From NCBI GenBank assembly GCA_019695305.1, contig JAIBAG010000003.1:1-64000 (forward strand): a stretch of 64,000 nt of DNA. The letters run 5' to 3'. Source of the DNA: a bacterium. GTDB taxonomy: Bacteria > UBA10199 > JAIBAG01. The notes under the pieces are model-generated. The model did not search any database. It saw only the letters and a program-made list of their open reading frames with translations, and had not been told where the DNA came from. Below, piece after piece: positions 33,334 to 42,080 of the stretch. The position numbers and the translations under genes were made by a program. Numbering within the stretch: the first letter of the stretch is position 1; each line of letters starts with the position of its first letter.

Positions 33334-36296
33334 TTATTTTTTCCCCAACGAAATGTGAGTTGGCTTGAGGCGCCAAAATTGTTGCCGTTTAAAGGATCCG
33401 CTTGAAGAACTGGGTTAACATCTAAGCCCCAGCTTATTTCCTTAGTGCCTAAGCGAAAATTGCCTCCAAACACCGAGCCCGGCGATACATCGGGATTAAA
33501 CACCACATGATCTCCAAAAATCGGGATATTTTTAGGTAAAATAGTGGGAAGAGCCCATCCTAAACCATAAGCTAATGTCTCAGCTGCTTCATTAACATAG
33601 ATACTGGTTGCATCATCGGGATTATCGTGAGCAGCTTTACCCGCTGCTATCCACCCTTCGGCTAGTTCTGCTAACTTAAGGCCATAAATAATGGCTACCT
33701 GTGCTTTATCCCAAGGAGTAGAAGCGTTGCCTTTAGCAAGTACTTTATCAAACAACATTCTATCCATAACACCAGTTTGTAATTGCTGCAGATCGTTTGC
33801 AGCGGCATCAATAATAAGAGGTATATAAACAACCGAAGATCCCTCTTTAGCGCTAATAAGCCCAGCTTGTGTAAGTGTGCGGGCATATTCGCTTAAGATT
33901 CCGGTTTGTTTTGCCAAACGATAATGAATGAAAGGATCAGTTCTACCCCCTTTGTCCCAATCAACAGCAATAATGGCAAAAGCAACACCGCTTAATCGGG
34001 CACCGGCACCTTCTAGAATAGTATCTACACGGGTTTGGCGTTCTATAGTTTCGGTAGTGGAGTGAGCTATGGCTTCATCATAAGCCCGGGCTTTATCACT
34101 AACATTAATAGCCCAGCCTTTTCCTGGTATAAACGACATAATAACAGGAGCGCCAGCTGCTGTTAAAGCACCAATAGTAATACCTATTCCTGGGCCAAAT
34201 TCACGAATAAGATCTGTTGTTAAATTCTGGCTGCCTGTAGACATTGCTTCCTCTAATGCAGCTATTTGAGCTCTTACGGGAAACTCCAAATCAAAAACGA
34301 CAAAGGCTCCGTTAGAAGAAACGTTACCGGCATTTTGTTCTTCCATCCATGCCTTGGCTTCGTCCATGTAGATATCACATCTATCTTTTGGATGTGCGCT
34401 GTTAGCACAAATGTCAATTTGTTCCTTGGTTGGATCTAGCCCCATAGCAACTTCGTAATCGTCAAGAGTAAAAGCTGCTTGATACCCATTCATGTGACCC
34501 TTTGCGGCATCAAATACAGCACGTTGTTCTATAAGGCCTTCTAGCAAACTTTCATCGGCAACAAACATGGATGCATAATTAAGCGCGCGAACTCCTTTGC
34601 CAATGAGAGAGGGTTCAAATTGGCCGGCAAAGCGTGCATATTCGCGACGATTATGGCGAATGCCTGATGTATGCAGCGCATCGCTCAGTAGCGGAAAAAT
34701 AAGTTCGATGTTACCTTCGTCGAGTAGTTCATTTAAATTGATATGTGTAGCACCCAGCCATTGAAGACGAGGTAGATTACGTATGATACCAGTTATACCA
34801 TTGGCTACATCCAAATGCCGTAACATGGGATCGGGAACCGCATTAATGTCGGTAAAGGGAGATACAATCATGCGAGGTCTAAAAAGTTCACCTGGTGAAG
34901 TAAGCACATCGGGAAGTCCGGCAAAGCTTGTAAGGGCGCCCATGGTATCAATAAGCTCGTGCCCTGGAATTGCGAGTTTTAGTTTTGGAGTAAGACCCAC
35001 TCTAAATTCACGAAATTGTGCGGCCAAAAGTTTTTGACGGGCATATTCGGTTTGGTAAAAACGTTGTAAATCAACTTGCCCAATAGAGTCTAAATGACTG
35101 GCTACCAATGCCACTTGTGCATCTAACAAGGCTTTATCGCTATCGGCATGGTTAACTGTACGGGTAGGGTTAAGTAAAAATGCCCGGATAAGATAATAAA
35201 CATTACCTTGCGCCATACCTAAGGGTGTGTAGGCTTGTATTGCAGCATCGCGGTCGTGAGTAATTTGCGCCTGATCTACAATATAGCCAATGGCAATGGC
35301 TTCTTGTGGATTGCTTTGTTTTAAAGCATCAATGCCGGCTTGATTAGTTACAGTGCCTTTAGCATCAATAAAACCTTCTAGCTTAGTTTTTGTATCACTA
35401 GAAATACCGGTAAATTGTTGTAAATATTGTCCAGAAACTGCCGATGAAGCATAAGCAAAAGCATATCTAACAGCATCAGCCCCACTTAACTTATTGTCTA
35501 AAGCAATTTGATATCCATTAAAGGCCGCATCTATTACTAAAGAATAAGGTTTGCCCGCTGTGTAAACACTTTTATCGGTTCCAGCTATAAGCGCGGCTTC
35601 CAAATCTGATGCTTCTTCGCTTGTAAGTAAACGAGGGAGGTTAGTGCTGGTGGGTACAGTTGTTGTTCGGGGGCGTGAAGCTGGAATACCGTAGTCATTT
35701 ATTCTATCAGTAATAATTCTCTTTTTCACAGGGCCAAACTCGGCTAATTCACCCGTAGTGTCTACTTCGCCAGCAATAAATACTTCTTCACTTAATATAT
35801 TTTGTACATATGTAATAAATTCTTTAACATCTTGTTTTACTGTAGGGTCGTTTTTCCATCCTTCAAGCTTGGTGATAATCCCAGCTCCGTTCATTTCATT
35901 AATAATATAGATAATGGAACTGCGAGCCTCATCAATAGTTAATGTTGTTTGGGTACTGGTAGCTGATTTTGGCTCTAGTGGTTTGTCAAGATGGCAAGCC
36001 GCAACACGGCCCTCTAAAACATCTATAATGGCGGTAATGTTATTATCGTTAGAAAAATAAGATCTTTCTTCTTTTGTATCAATTTTACCTTTAAGACCAG
36101 CGCTAATAAAAGTATCTCTAATATAACGCGCAGCGGTGCCTACATCGCCGCTTTGGCTAACCCATTTGTCGAGTTCTTTAAATGGATTTTTACCCTTAAG
36201 ATTTTTGTCTCCACCCTTATAATTATCAACGCTACCCAGCCACGTAAAGTAATTACGAATAGCTTCAAGTGGTGAATTTGATACGGGTGTTGGCAT
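33330..36296 (-). CDS. Large orphan protein, 988 aa
   Basis: No family is recognised. The 988-residue protein has no signal peptide; the N-terminus is PTPVSNSPLEAIRNYFTWLG. Most of the protein (to about 900) is predicted helical from its composition and contains scattered hydrophobic segments, for instance GIGITIGALTAAGAPVIMSF near residue 700. The last 60 residues look beta-rich, with FGGNFRLGTKEISWGLDV and a closing QLTFRWG. GAGGAACACATG gives a good start. The upstream region closely resembles that of the lipoprotein trio, so the two units are probably switched on together. It could be exported by a non-Sec route, or act inside the cell as partner of the trio; nothing in the sequence decides this. 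Confidence 0.75.
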   Translation of the reverse strand: MPTPVSNSPLEAIRNYFTWLGSVDNYKGGDKNLKGKNPFKELDKWVSQSGDVGTAARYIRDTFISAGLKGKIDTKEERSYFSNDNNITAIIDVLEGRVAACHLDKPLEPKSATSTQTTLTIDEARSSIIYIINEMNGAGIITKLEGWKNDPTVKQDVKEFITYVQNILSEEVFIAGEVDTTGELAEFGPVKKRIITDRINDYGIPASRPRTTTVPTSTNLPRLLTSEEASDLEAALIAGTDKSVYTAGKPYSLVIDAAFNGYQIALDNKLSGADAVRYAFAYASSAVSGQYLQQFTGISSDTKTKLEGFIDAKGTVTNQAGIDALKQSNPQEAIAIGYIVDQAQITHDRDAAIQAYTPLGMAQGNVYYLIRAFLLNPTRTVNHADSDKALLDAQVALVASHLDSIGQVDLQRFYQTEYARQKLLAAQFREFRVGLTPKLKLAIPGHELIDTMGALTSFAGLPDVLTSPGELFRPRMIVSPFTDINAVPDPMLRHLDVANGITGIIRNLPRLQWLGATHINLNELLDEGNIELIFPLLSDALHTSGIRHNRREYARFAGQFEPSLIGKGVRALNYASMFVADESLLEGLIEQRAVFDAAKGHMNGYQAAFTLDDYEVAMGLDPTKEQIDICANSAHPKDRCDIYMDEAKAWMEEQNAGNVSSNGAFVVFDLEFPVRAQIAALEEAMSTGSQNLTTDLIREFGPGIGITIGALTAAGAPVIMSFIPGKGWAINVSDKARAYDEAIAHSTTETIERQTRVDTILEGAGARLSGVAFAIIAVDWDKGGRTDPFIHYRLAKQTGILSEYARTLTQAGLISAKEGSSVVYIPLIIDAAANDLQQLQTGVMDRMLFDKVLAKGNASTPWDKAQVAIIYGLKLAELAEGWIAAGKAAHDNPDDATSIYVNEAAETLAYGLGWALPTILPKNIPIFGDHVVFNPDVSPGSVFGGNFRLGTKEISWGLDVNPVLQADPLNGNNFGASSQLTFRWGKNK

Positions 36297-36341
36297 GTGT
36301 TCCTCTATCTATAAAAATGGATTTATCCTACCTCAGTAAAG

Positions 36342-36368
36342 TTATCGGCATTTATCTGTAAAAGTTGC
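36342..36368 (-). promoter_or_regulatory. Sigma-28-type promoter of the 988-aa gene
   Basis: On the minus strand GCAACTTT (36361-36368), then 11 nt, then GCCGATAA (36342-36349). The -10 is perfect and the -35 shares CAAC-T-T with the trio promoter at 33252. A leader of about 40 nt with GAGGAAC precedes the ATG. Confidence 0.62.
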
Positions 36369-36390
36369 GTAGAAAAATAAGTTTTTTCAG

Positions 36391-36421
36391 ATTTTTTAAA
36401 TAGTTATGACGCGGGGTGTTA
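36391..36421. repeat. Upstream promoter block, copy B, with 13-bp repeat
   Basis: Bases 36391-36412 match the block at 33302-33323 at 19 of 22 positions. Bases 36409-36421 (ACGCGGGGTGTTA) are identical to 4330-4342. The remaining gap to the toxin gene (36422-36508) shows nothing clear. Confidence 0.55.
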
Positions 36422-36508
36422 GTGTTGAAAAGAATATTTTTATGCAAAATAAAAAAAGTTCGTATCATTAATATTAGGTTTGAGGATAGAGAATGGGGGA
36501 GTAGGGCG

Positions 36509-36859
36509 TTATTCCCAATCAAAAATATCTTTTAAAGCCTCTATCAGTTCATTTTGTTTATTTTTAGGAAGCAGACCTACCTTTTTTGTGATGCGGGTAA
36601 TATCCCATGAAAGAATCTGATCTACTAAAATTACGGAATCTTTGGATAAGCCTGAATCGCTTTGTGAAAGAAAGATGCGCAACGGATAAGCATCGCGTTG
36701 AGAGGTTTGGCTTGAAAGAGGAAGAACAATAACCGATGGATGTTCGGTTTTGTTAAGCGTGTTACCTTGAATAGCTACAACAGGTCTTATTTTTCCGGGT
36801 TTAGTTCCAATGCGTGGGTTAAGATTGGCAATATAAATGCCGTATTGATCGATTACCAT
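36509..36859 (-). CDS. PemK/MazF-family toxin
   Basis: The 116-residue protein is a type II toxin of the MazF/PemK fold, normally an mRNA-cutting endoribonuclease. Family features are the N-terminal YGIYIANLNP, the RNA-contact loop KIRPVVAIQGN, VIVLPLSSQ, and the catalytic-region ILVDQILSWD. The sequence specificity cannot be read from the sequence. The start overlaps the end of the antitoxin gene by 7 bp, so the two are translated in step. The pair is closely flanked by unrelated genes, with no other mobile signature. Confidence 0.91.
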   Translation of the reverse strand: MVIDQYGIYIANLNPRIGTKPGKIRPVVAIQGNTLNKTEHPSVIVLPLSSQTSQRDAYPLRIFLSQSDSGLSKDSVILVDQILSWDITRITKKVGLLPKNKQNELIEALKDIFDWE

Positions 36860-37101
36860 GTTTCTTTACGGAGAGAAGCAGTTGTAAATCGGGACATTTC
36901 CTTGTTTATTTTCATGGATTCTTTGCGTACCGCCAAGGAGGCCTTTTGCATTTGAAGGGCTTTTAATTCTTTTTTGCGCAATTTATAGAGGGCTTGTACG
37001 CCAGCCAAAACTACTTCTTTTTTACTGGAAAACCCAAAGTCTTTTTTTGCCTTTGCAATAAATTTGTCTTCATTGCCGTTAATTTGTATCGTATTTAACA
37101 T
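36853..37101 (-). CDS. Antitoxin of the PemK/MazF pair
   Basis: This 82-residue protein lies directly upstream of the toxin gene and overlaps it by 7 bp. Its N-terminal part (about residues 1-45), with a strand IQING and helices ending KKEVVLAGVQALYKL, resembles a ribbon-helix-helix type DNA-binding dimer. The basic, Lys- and Met-rich C-terminal part would wrap around the toxin. Such antitoxins usually repress their own promoter. A strong sigma-70 promoter with two direct repeats lies directly upstream. The antitoxin family call is from position and general features. Confidence 0.8.
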   Translation of the reverse strand: MLNTIQINGNEDKFIAKAKKDFGFSSKKEVVLAGVQALYKLRKKELKALQMQKASLAVRKESMKINKEMSRFTTASLRKETW

Positions 37102-37107
37102 GACTTT

Positions 37108-37136
37108 ATTATAACAATTAAATACACCATTGGCAA
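37108..37136 (-). promoter_or_regulatory. Sigma-70 promoter of the toxin-antitoxin operon
   Basis: On the minus strand TTGCCA (37131-37136) is followed after exactly 17 nt by TATAAT (37108-37113). The ATG of the antitoxin at 37099-37101 lies 7 nt after the -10, where transcription should start, so the mRNA is probably leaderless. Confidence 0.78.
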
Positions 37137-37144
37137 TACCATTG
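37126..37144. promoter_or_regulatory. Direct-repeat operator candidate
   Basis: ACCATTG occurs at 37126-37132 and 37138-37144, 12 bp apart, and covers the -35 region of the toxin-antitoxin promoter. This spacing suits binding of a ribbon-helix-helix antitoxin to one face of the DNA. Confidence 0.45.
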
Positions 37145-37145
37145 T

Positions 37146-38732
37146 TTACACCAACTTCAAATAAACCCTCTTATCAATAATAGCGGCAGTAAGTAACCCC
37201 GCAAACAAAGCACCAATCACACCCACTGTTGTGGTATCTACTCCTGTTAAATAAAAATTCTTCACCGGGGTTTTCATGCGTAACTTGCGGCATGCAAAAC
37301 GTTTGGGGGTGGATTCTAAACCGTAAATAGCCCCCTCGGTAGCGTGAGTAAAAAAGGTGGAGGAGAGCGGGGTTGCTAGCTCGTAGTAGTCGAGCATGGC
37401 CATTAAATCGGGAACCTGTTTTTTTAGTTCTGCCAGCATGCGGTCTTCAATTTGTTTTTTAAAGTCTCTATATTCCGGTGGGCGGCCTCCGCGACGAGAG
37501 GTTTGCCATTTCTCAAAGGGTTCCCAATCTACAAAGGTAATGCATTCACCCACGTGCCGCATTTCGGGCCCCGGGTTATAGCTGGGGTCTTTTAACGATT
37601 GAAACGACATGTAAAAAGTAGGGGCGCTAGAATTGGGATTTGAGACATCCCACTTGCACACCTTGTGTTCCCAACTGGGATAAAACCACATGCTGCCACT
37701 TGTGGCGCCGGCTTCTTTGATGTTGCCTTTAAAACCCATGTTTAAACATAAGTAAGGAGGTGAATGTGGAAGATTTAAAATTTCCTTGGCCCAGTTAGTT
37801 TGTAAAATGGAAGTAGGAAGTAATTTGTTGATGGAATTTTTAGCGCCTATAGCACTAATAATTTTTTTGGCGTAAAATTCACTGCCGTCTTTTAAACGCA
37901 CACCTACAGCTTTGTTATTTTCTACAATCACATTTGTTACTTCGGCTTTTACCAAAGTGTTGCCACCACTTTTTTGTACCGTGCTTAATAAATGTTTGGC
38001 AAAAACTTCGGAGCCGCCCTTGGGATAACTGGCGCCATTCCAAAAAGCGCGCACCATCATGGCATGCAAACCAAAGCTGGCATCCTGCGGTAAATTACCG
38101 TAGTAACCCCATTGAGAAGTCAGTGCTGCTATCAATTTTTCGTTATTGGTAACTGTTTTAATGGCATCGTAAACGGTTACCAGCCACCAGTCTTTGTGGA
38201 AGAACCCTAAAATTTTATCGGCAATTTTGTGAACGCCTTCGGGCAAGCTTTGCAGGGCAAAATAGGCTTCCGATTCTTTTCCTACTTTATCTACCAAGTT
38301 TGCATAGGCATCAATGGCCTCTGCATCGTTTGGAAAAGTTTCTTTTAAACTCTTTTTAAAATCTTCTTTGCTGTTCATGTAGCGCACGCAAACATCGCCC
38401 GGGTAATAAAACCTGTCGTACGGTGGGCCAAAGGTAACAAATTCTACCGCATCGCCAAAAAGCCATTTTTTTACCTTGTCGGGTTTAATTTCGCCCAAGG
38501 CATGTACACCAATATCCCAGGTGTATCCCTTACGCGCGTAATTTTGAGTATAGCCACCGGGAATAAAGTGCTGTTCTAATACCAAAACTTTTTTTCCTTG
38601 TAAGGCCAAAGCGCCGGCACAAGACATACCGCCCATGCCGCTACCAATGATAATGAGATCGTAATGTTTTGAAAGAATGCTTTTATCTTTTGTGAAGTAA
38701 GTGGCGTTTTTATAGGGGATATGTTGTTCCAT
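37146..38732 (-). CDS. FAD-dependent oxidoreductase, RetSat/CrtI-like
   Basis: The 528-residue protein belongs to the phytoene-desaturase/retinol-saturase family. It has an N-terminal FAD-binding dinucleotide motif IIIGSGMGGMSCAGALALQG, then LEQHFIPGGYT and DIGVHALGEI, and a C-terminal FAD loop GVDTTTVGVIGALFAG. Such enzymes saturate or desaturate polyisoprenoids such as carotenoids and retinol. No carotenoid genes lie nearby, so the substrate is unknown. It is transcribed divergently from purD, with a 121-bp gap. Confidence 0.87.
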   Translation of the reverse strand: MEQHIPYKNATYFTKDKSILSKHYDLIIIGSGMGGMSCAGALALQGKKVLVLEQHFIPGGYTQNYARKGYTWDIGVHALGEIKPDKVKKWLFGDAVEFVTFGPPYDRFYYPGDVCVRYMNSKEDFKKSLKETFPNDAEAIDAYANLVDKVGKESEAYFALQSLPEGVHKIADKILGFFHKDWWLVTVYDAIKTVTNNEKLIAALTSQWGYYGNLPQDASFGLHAMMVRAFWNGASYPKGGSEVFAKHLLSTVQKSGGNTLVKAEVTNVIVENNKAVGVRLKDGSEFYAKKIISAIGAKNSINKLLPTSILQTNWAKEILNLPHSPPYLCLNMGFKGNIKEAGATSGSMWFYPSWEHKVCKWDVSNPNSSAPTFYMSFQSLKDPSYNPGPEMRHVGECITFVDWEPFEKWQTSRRGGRPPEYRDFKKQIEDRMLAELKKQVPDLMAMLDYYELATPLSSTFFTHATEGAIYGLESTPKRFACRKLRMKTPVKNFYLTGVDTTTVGVIGALFAGLLTAAIIDKRVYLKLV

Positions 38733-38796
38733 TGCGCTTAGTGTTGGCTGATTTTTTACAAAAGATCAAGCGCAGAGGGTTAAAAATGATAACAGT

Positions 38797-38825
38797 TTGT
38801 TACCCATTAAAATTCTTGTTATTTT
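38797..38825 (+). promoter_or_regulatory. Candidate purD promoter
   Basis: TTGTTA at 38797-38802 and TATTTT at 38820-38825 are 17 nt apart and lie 28 bp before the purD ATG. Each matches the sigma-70 consensus at four of six bases. Confidence 0.38.
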
Positions 38826-38853
38826 GCCTTTTATCCACTATTTCAAACGTCCT

Positions 38854-40122
38854 ATGAAAATTCTTCTCATTGGTTCGGGTGGTAGGGAACATGCTATTGC
38901 CTGGAAATTGTCGCAAAATCCTAAAATTACTAAAATTTTTTGCGCGCCCGGAAACGACGGATTAAATGATGTGGCCCAGAGTGTGGCTATTTCGGCTGTT
39001 GATGTGCCCGGGCTTTTAAACTTTGCCCAAAAAGAAAAAATTGATCTCACTCTTGTGGGTACCGAAATGCCTTTATCGCATGGTTTGGTAGATGAATTTG
39101 AAAAAGCCGGCCTGAGAGTGTTTGGTCCCAAAAAAAATGCGGCAGCGCTTGAATACTCCAAATGTTTTACCAAAGAATTTGCCACCCGGCACCGCTTACC
39201 CACCGCCGATTACGAAATTTTTCAATCTTCTGAGGAAGCACGTGCGTATCTTAAAAAGAAAAATTCTTACCCTATTGTTTTAAAGGCCGATGGTTTGGCT
39301 TTTGGTAAGGGTGTCATTATTGCTCAAAATTATGATGAAGCAGCAAATGCTGTAGAGCAAATGATGATTTACGAATCGTTTGGTACAGCTGGTCGCAAAA
39401 TTGTGATTGAAGATTTTATGCCCGGTGAAGAAGCCACCTACATGGTTGCTACCGATGGAACCGATTATGTGGTGTTAGAATCGTGCCAAGATCATAAACG
39501 CATTTTTGATGGCGACAAAGGCCCCAACACCGGCGGTATGGGGGCTTATAGCCCTGCACCTGTAGTGAGCGATGATATTGACCGCAAGGTAAAGGCAAAA
39601 ATTATTGAACCACTGTTAAAAGGAATGCGTGACGAAGGCCGAACGTACAAGGGTATATTGTATGCAGGTCTTATGATTTCCGACAACGAACCACGTTTGG
39701 TAGAATTTAACTGCCGCTTTGGTGATCCGGAATGTCAGGCTATTTTATTTAGAATGGAATCCGATTTGTTAGAATTAGTAGAAGCTGTAGTAGATGAGAA
39801 CCTCTCCCGTTACAAAATTAAATTTTCGTCCGATGCCGCTGTGTGTGTGGTGTTGGCTGCTAAAGGTTATCCTGGAGAATATGCCAAAGGGGACACTATT
39901 AGTGGTCTTAACAAGGTTTCTAAAATGAAAGATGTATTTGTGTTTCATGCAGGAACTAAAAAAGAAAACAGCCATTTTGAAACAAACGGTGGCCGCGTGT
40001 TAGGAGTTACGGCGCGTGGTGCTACCCTAAAAGAAGCGGTTCATCGTGCTTACGAAGCGGTGGGTAAAATTGAATTTAACGGCATGCAGTACCGCAAAGA
40101 TATTGGCGCAAAGGCGCTTTAA
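38854..40122 (+). CDS. purD: Phosphoribosylamine-glycine ligase PurD
   Basis: PurD makes glycinamide ribonucleotide in purine synthesis. The start at ATG 38854 gives MKILLIGSGGREHAIAWKL, the usual N-terminus, for a 422-residue ATP-grasp enzyme. Further motifs are KADGLAFGKGV, GEEATYMVATDG, GPNTGGMGAYSPAP and LVEFNCRFGDPECQ. A longer frame from 38797 contains no conserved sequence. It is followed by tsaC after 5 bp. Confidence 0.97.
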   Translation: MKILLIGSGGREHAIAWKLSQNPKITKIFCAPGNDGLNDVAQSVAISAVDVPGLLNFAQKEKIDLTLVGTEMPLSHGLVDEFEKAGLRVFGPKKNAAALEYSKCFTKEFATRHRLPTADYEIFQSSEEARAYLKKKNSYPIVLKADGLAFGKGVIIAQNYDEAANAVEQMMIYESFGTAGRKIVIEDFMPGEEATYMVATDGTDYVVLESCQDHKRIFDGDKGPNTGGMGAYSPAPVVSDDIDRKVKAKIIEPLLKGMRDEGRTYKGILYAGLMISDNEPRLVEFNCRFGDPECQAILFRMESDLLELVEAVVDENLSRYKIKFSSDAAVCVVLAAKGYPGEYAKGDTISGLNKVSKMKDVFVFHAGTKKENSHFETNGGRVLGVTARGATLKEAVHRAYEAVGKIEFNGMQYRKDIGAKAL

Positions 40123-40127
40123 AATTT

Positions 40128-40721
40128 GTGAAAACTCTTACTGTGTCTCAAGCCTTAACCGTTCTTAACAGCGGTGGCATTATTGCTTATCCTACCGAAA
40201 CTTTTTACGGCCTGGGTGGAAATCCCTTAAACGAAAACGTCCTTGAAAAAATATTTTCTATTAAAGAACGCGACCGTGGCAAGCCCGTATCAATTCTTAT
40301 TAAAAATAACGAGGAGCTTTTAAACTGGGCCCAAGATATTTCGCCCCTAGCAAAAAAACTCATCCAACACTTTTGGCCTGGTCCGTTAACTCTTGTTTTT
40401 AAGGCAAAAAAATCAGTTTCACCTATTCTCACTGCCGGAAGCGGTACTATTGCTATTCGTGTTTCATCGCATCCTGTTGCTACAATGTTATGCGAAGCCT
40501 TTGGCAGCATTACCACTACAAGTGCCAACGTATCGGGAGCAGGTTCTATTTCTAGTGCTAAAGAAGTTGACGAACAGATTGGGGAGAGGATAGAAGGGGT
40601 AGTCACAAATGAGACATTGCCGGCAAGCCTAGGGTCGAGCTTTGTAGATGTGACAGGCACTACTCCTAAACTACTGCGTGCTGGTGATATAACCTGGGAA
40701 TCCATTCAAAAATATTTATGA
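40128..40721 (+). CDS. tsaC: Threonylcarbamoyl-AMP synthase (TsaC/Sua5 family)
   Basis: The enzyme makes threonylcarbamoyl-AMP from threonine, bicarbonate and ATP, the first step of tRNA t6A37 formation. The 197-residue protein has the YrdC fold, with IIAYPTETFYGLGG, KERDRGKPVSILI, WPGPLTLVFKA, IAIRVSSHPVA and the TTTSANVSG loop. The start is GTG at 40128. It lacks the C-terminal Sua5 domain. tsaE lies at 12030 in the same window. It overlaps no neighbour and precedes the DUF1015 gene by 7 bp. Confidence 0.92.
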   Translation: MKTLTVSQALTVLNSGGIIAYPTETFYGLGGNPLNENVLEKIFSIKERDRGKPVSILIKNNEELLNWAQDISPLAKKLIQHFWPGPLTLVFKAKKSVSPILTAGSGTIAIRVSSHPVATMLCEAFGSITTTSANVSGAGSISSAKEVDEQIGERIEGVVTNETLPASLGSSFVDVTGTTPKLLRAGDITWESIQKYL

Positions 40722-40728
40722 GGCTCTT

Positions 40729-42036
40729 ATGACAAAAGAAAAAGTAAAACCCTTTACCGGAATTTTTTATAACCCAGAAAAAATTAAAGATTTATCTAAA
40801 GTGGTAACACCGCCTTACGATGTGATTAGCGCCGATTATCAAAACGCATTGTACGCGCGTGATCCTTATAATTTTGTTCAAATTGATTATTCGCGCGAAC
40901 CCGATAACATCAAATATGTGTTAGCCGGCGATTTATACCACAAATGGCTTGCCGAAAACGTGTTGTTAAAAGACGATAAGCCTTCTTATTATTTTCATCA
41001 TCATACTTTTACCTTACCTAACGGCCAAACAGTGGTGCGTAAGGGATTTTTTGGTTTGCGCCGTGTAGAAGATTTTTCGGAAGGGGGTATTAAGCCGCAC
41101 GAAAAAACCCTGGATGGCCCCAAAGCCGATCGATTGATGCTGATGCGTTCTACAAAATCTAATTTATCGCCTATTTTTTCGCTGTATTCTGATCCTGAAA
41201 AAAACATTGATAGTTTGGTGGCTAAATTAAAACTCAAACCTCCTGTTTTTGATTTTAAAACCGAAGATGGGTATCGGCATCAATTGTGGAGAGAGTCTGA
41301 CCCTACCGTTTGTAAATTTATTAGCGATAAAATTGCCGGACAAGCCGTGTTTATTGCCGATGGGCATCATCGTTACGAAACTGCTATTAATTACCGTAAC
41401 GAATGTCGCCGCCAACACCCTCCGGGAGACGGCAACGAGGCTTTTAATTATGTGATGATGTATTTTTCCAACATGAACGATGAAGGCTTGGTAATTTTAC
41501 CCATTCATCGTGCTCTTCATAGTTTGAGAAACTTTTCGGTAGAAAGTTTTGTAGAAAAACTTTCAAGCCAAATGAAGGTATTACCTTTAGGTGAAAAGTC
41601 CGATCAGGAGTTGCTGCAAATTTTGGCCGATGCCGGTAAAGAAGATCATGCCTATGCCATGATTACACCCGATAAAAAGCAATCGTTTTTGGTAAGCATT
41701 AAGCGCAGGGTATGGAAAACATCGCCGGTGGCTATTAATATTTCGCCCTCTCTTTTAGATTTGGATGTGACAGTATTACATCGTTTGGTGTTTGAAGAAA
41801 TTTTACGCATGTCGCCCGAGTCGCAGGCGAATCAGGAAAATTTGATTTACTGGAAGGAAACCGAAAAGGCTATTAAAGAAACCCGTAATGGGGCTTGCCA
41901 ACTTACGTTTTTACTGAACCCCACTAAAATTGAAGATATGGAAAAAGTGGCTTTGGCCGGTGAAAAAATGCCGCAAAAGTCTACGTTTTTTTATCCTAAA
42001 ATTGTGTCGGGCTTGATGATTAATCCTTTGGAATAA
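40729..42036 (+). CDS. DUF1015-family protein
   Basis: The 435-residue protein matches DUF1015 along its length, with an N-terminal VTPPYDVISADYQ, then the SREPDN region, FGLRRVEDFSEGGIKPHEKTL, ADGHHRYETAINYR and a final YPKIVSGLMINPL. Some members act as a free-serine kinase, but this cannot be assigned here. GHHRYETA contains likely metal or phosphate ligands. It sits between tsaC and an alcohol dehydrogenase, and the three appear to be co-transcribed. Confidence 0.88.
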   Translation: MTKEKVKPFTGIFYNPEKIKDLSKVVTPPYDVISADYQNALYARDPYNFVQIDYSREPDNIKYVLAGDLYHKWLAENVLLKDDKPSYYFHHHTFTLPNGQTVVRKGFFGLRRVEDFSEGGIKPHEKTLDGPKADRLMLMRSTKSNLSPIFSLYSDPEKNIDSLVAKLKLKPPVFDFKTEDGYRHQLWRESDPTVCKFISDKIAGQAVFIADGHHRYETAINYRNECRRQHPPGDGNEAFNYVMMYFSNMNDEGLVILPIHRALHSLRNFSVESFVEKLSSQMKVLPLGEKSDQELLQILADAGKEDHAYAMITPDKKQSFLVSIKRRVWKTSPVAINISPSLLDLDVTVLHRLVFEEILRMSPESQANQENLIYWKETEKAIKETRNGACQLTFLLNPTKIEDMEKVALAGEKMPQKSTFFYPKIVSGLMINPLE

Positions 42037-42080
42037 AATTTCGGACAAGTCCAACGCGTCTGACAAGAGGGGAGAAGAAG

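Noticed and set aside
40205-40705. Long minus-strand frame opposite tsaC
   Set aside because: The plus strand has all TsaC motifs, and the antisense frame has no recognisable content.
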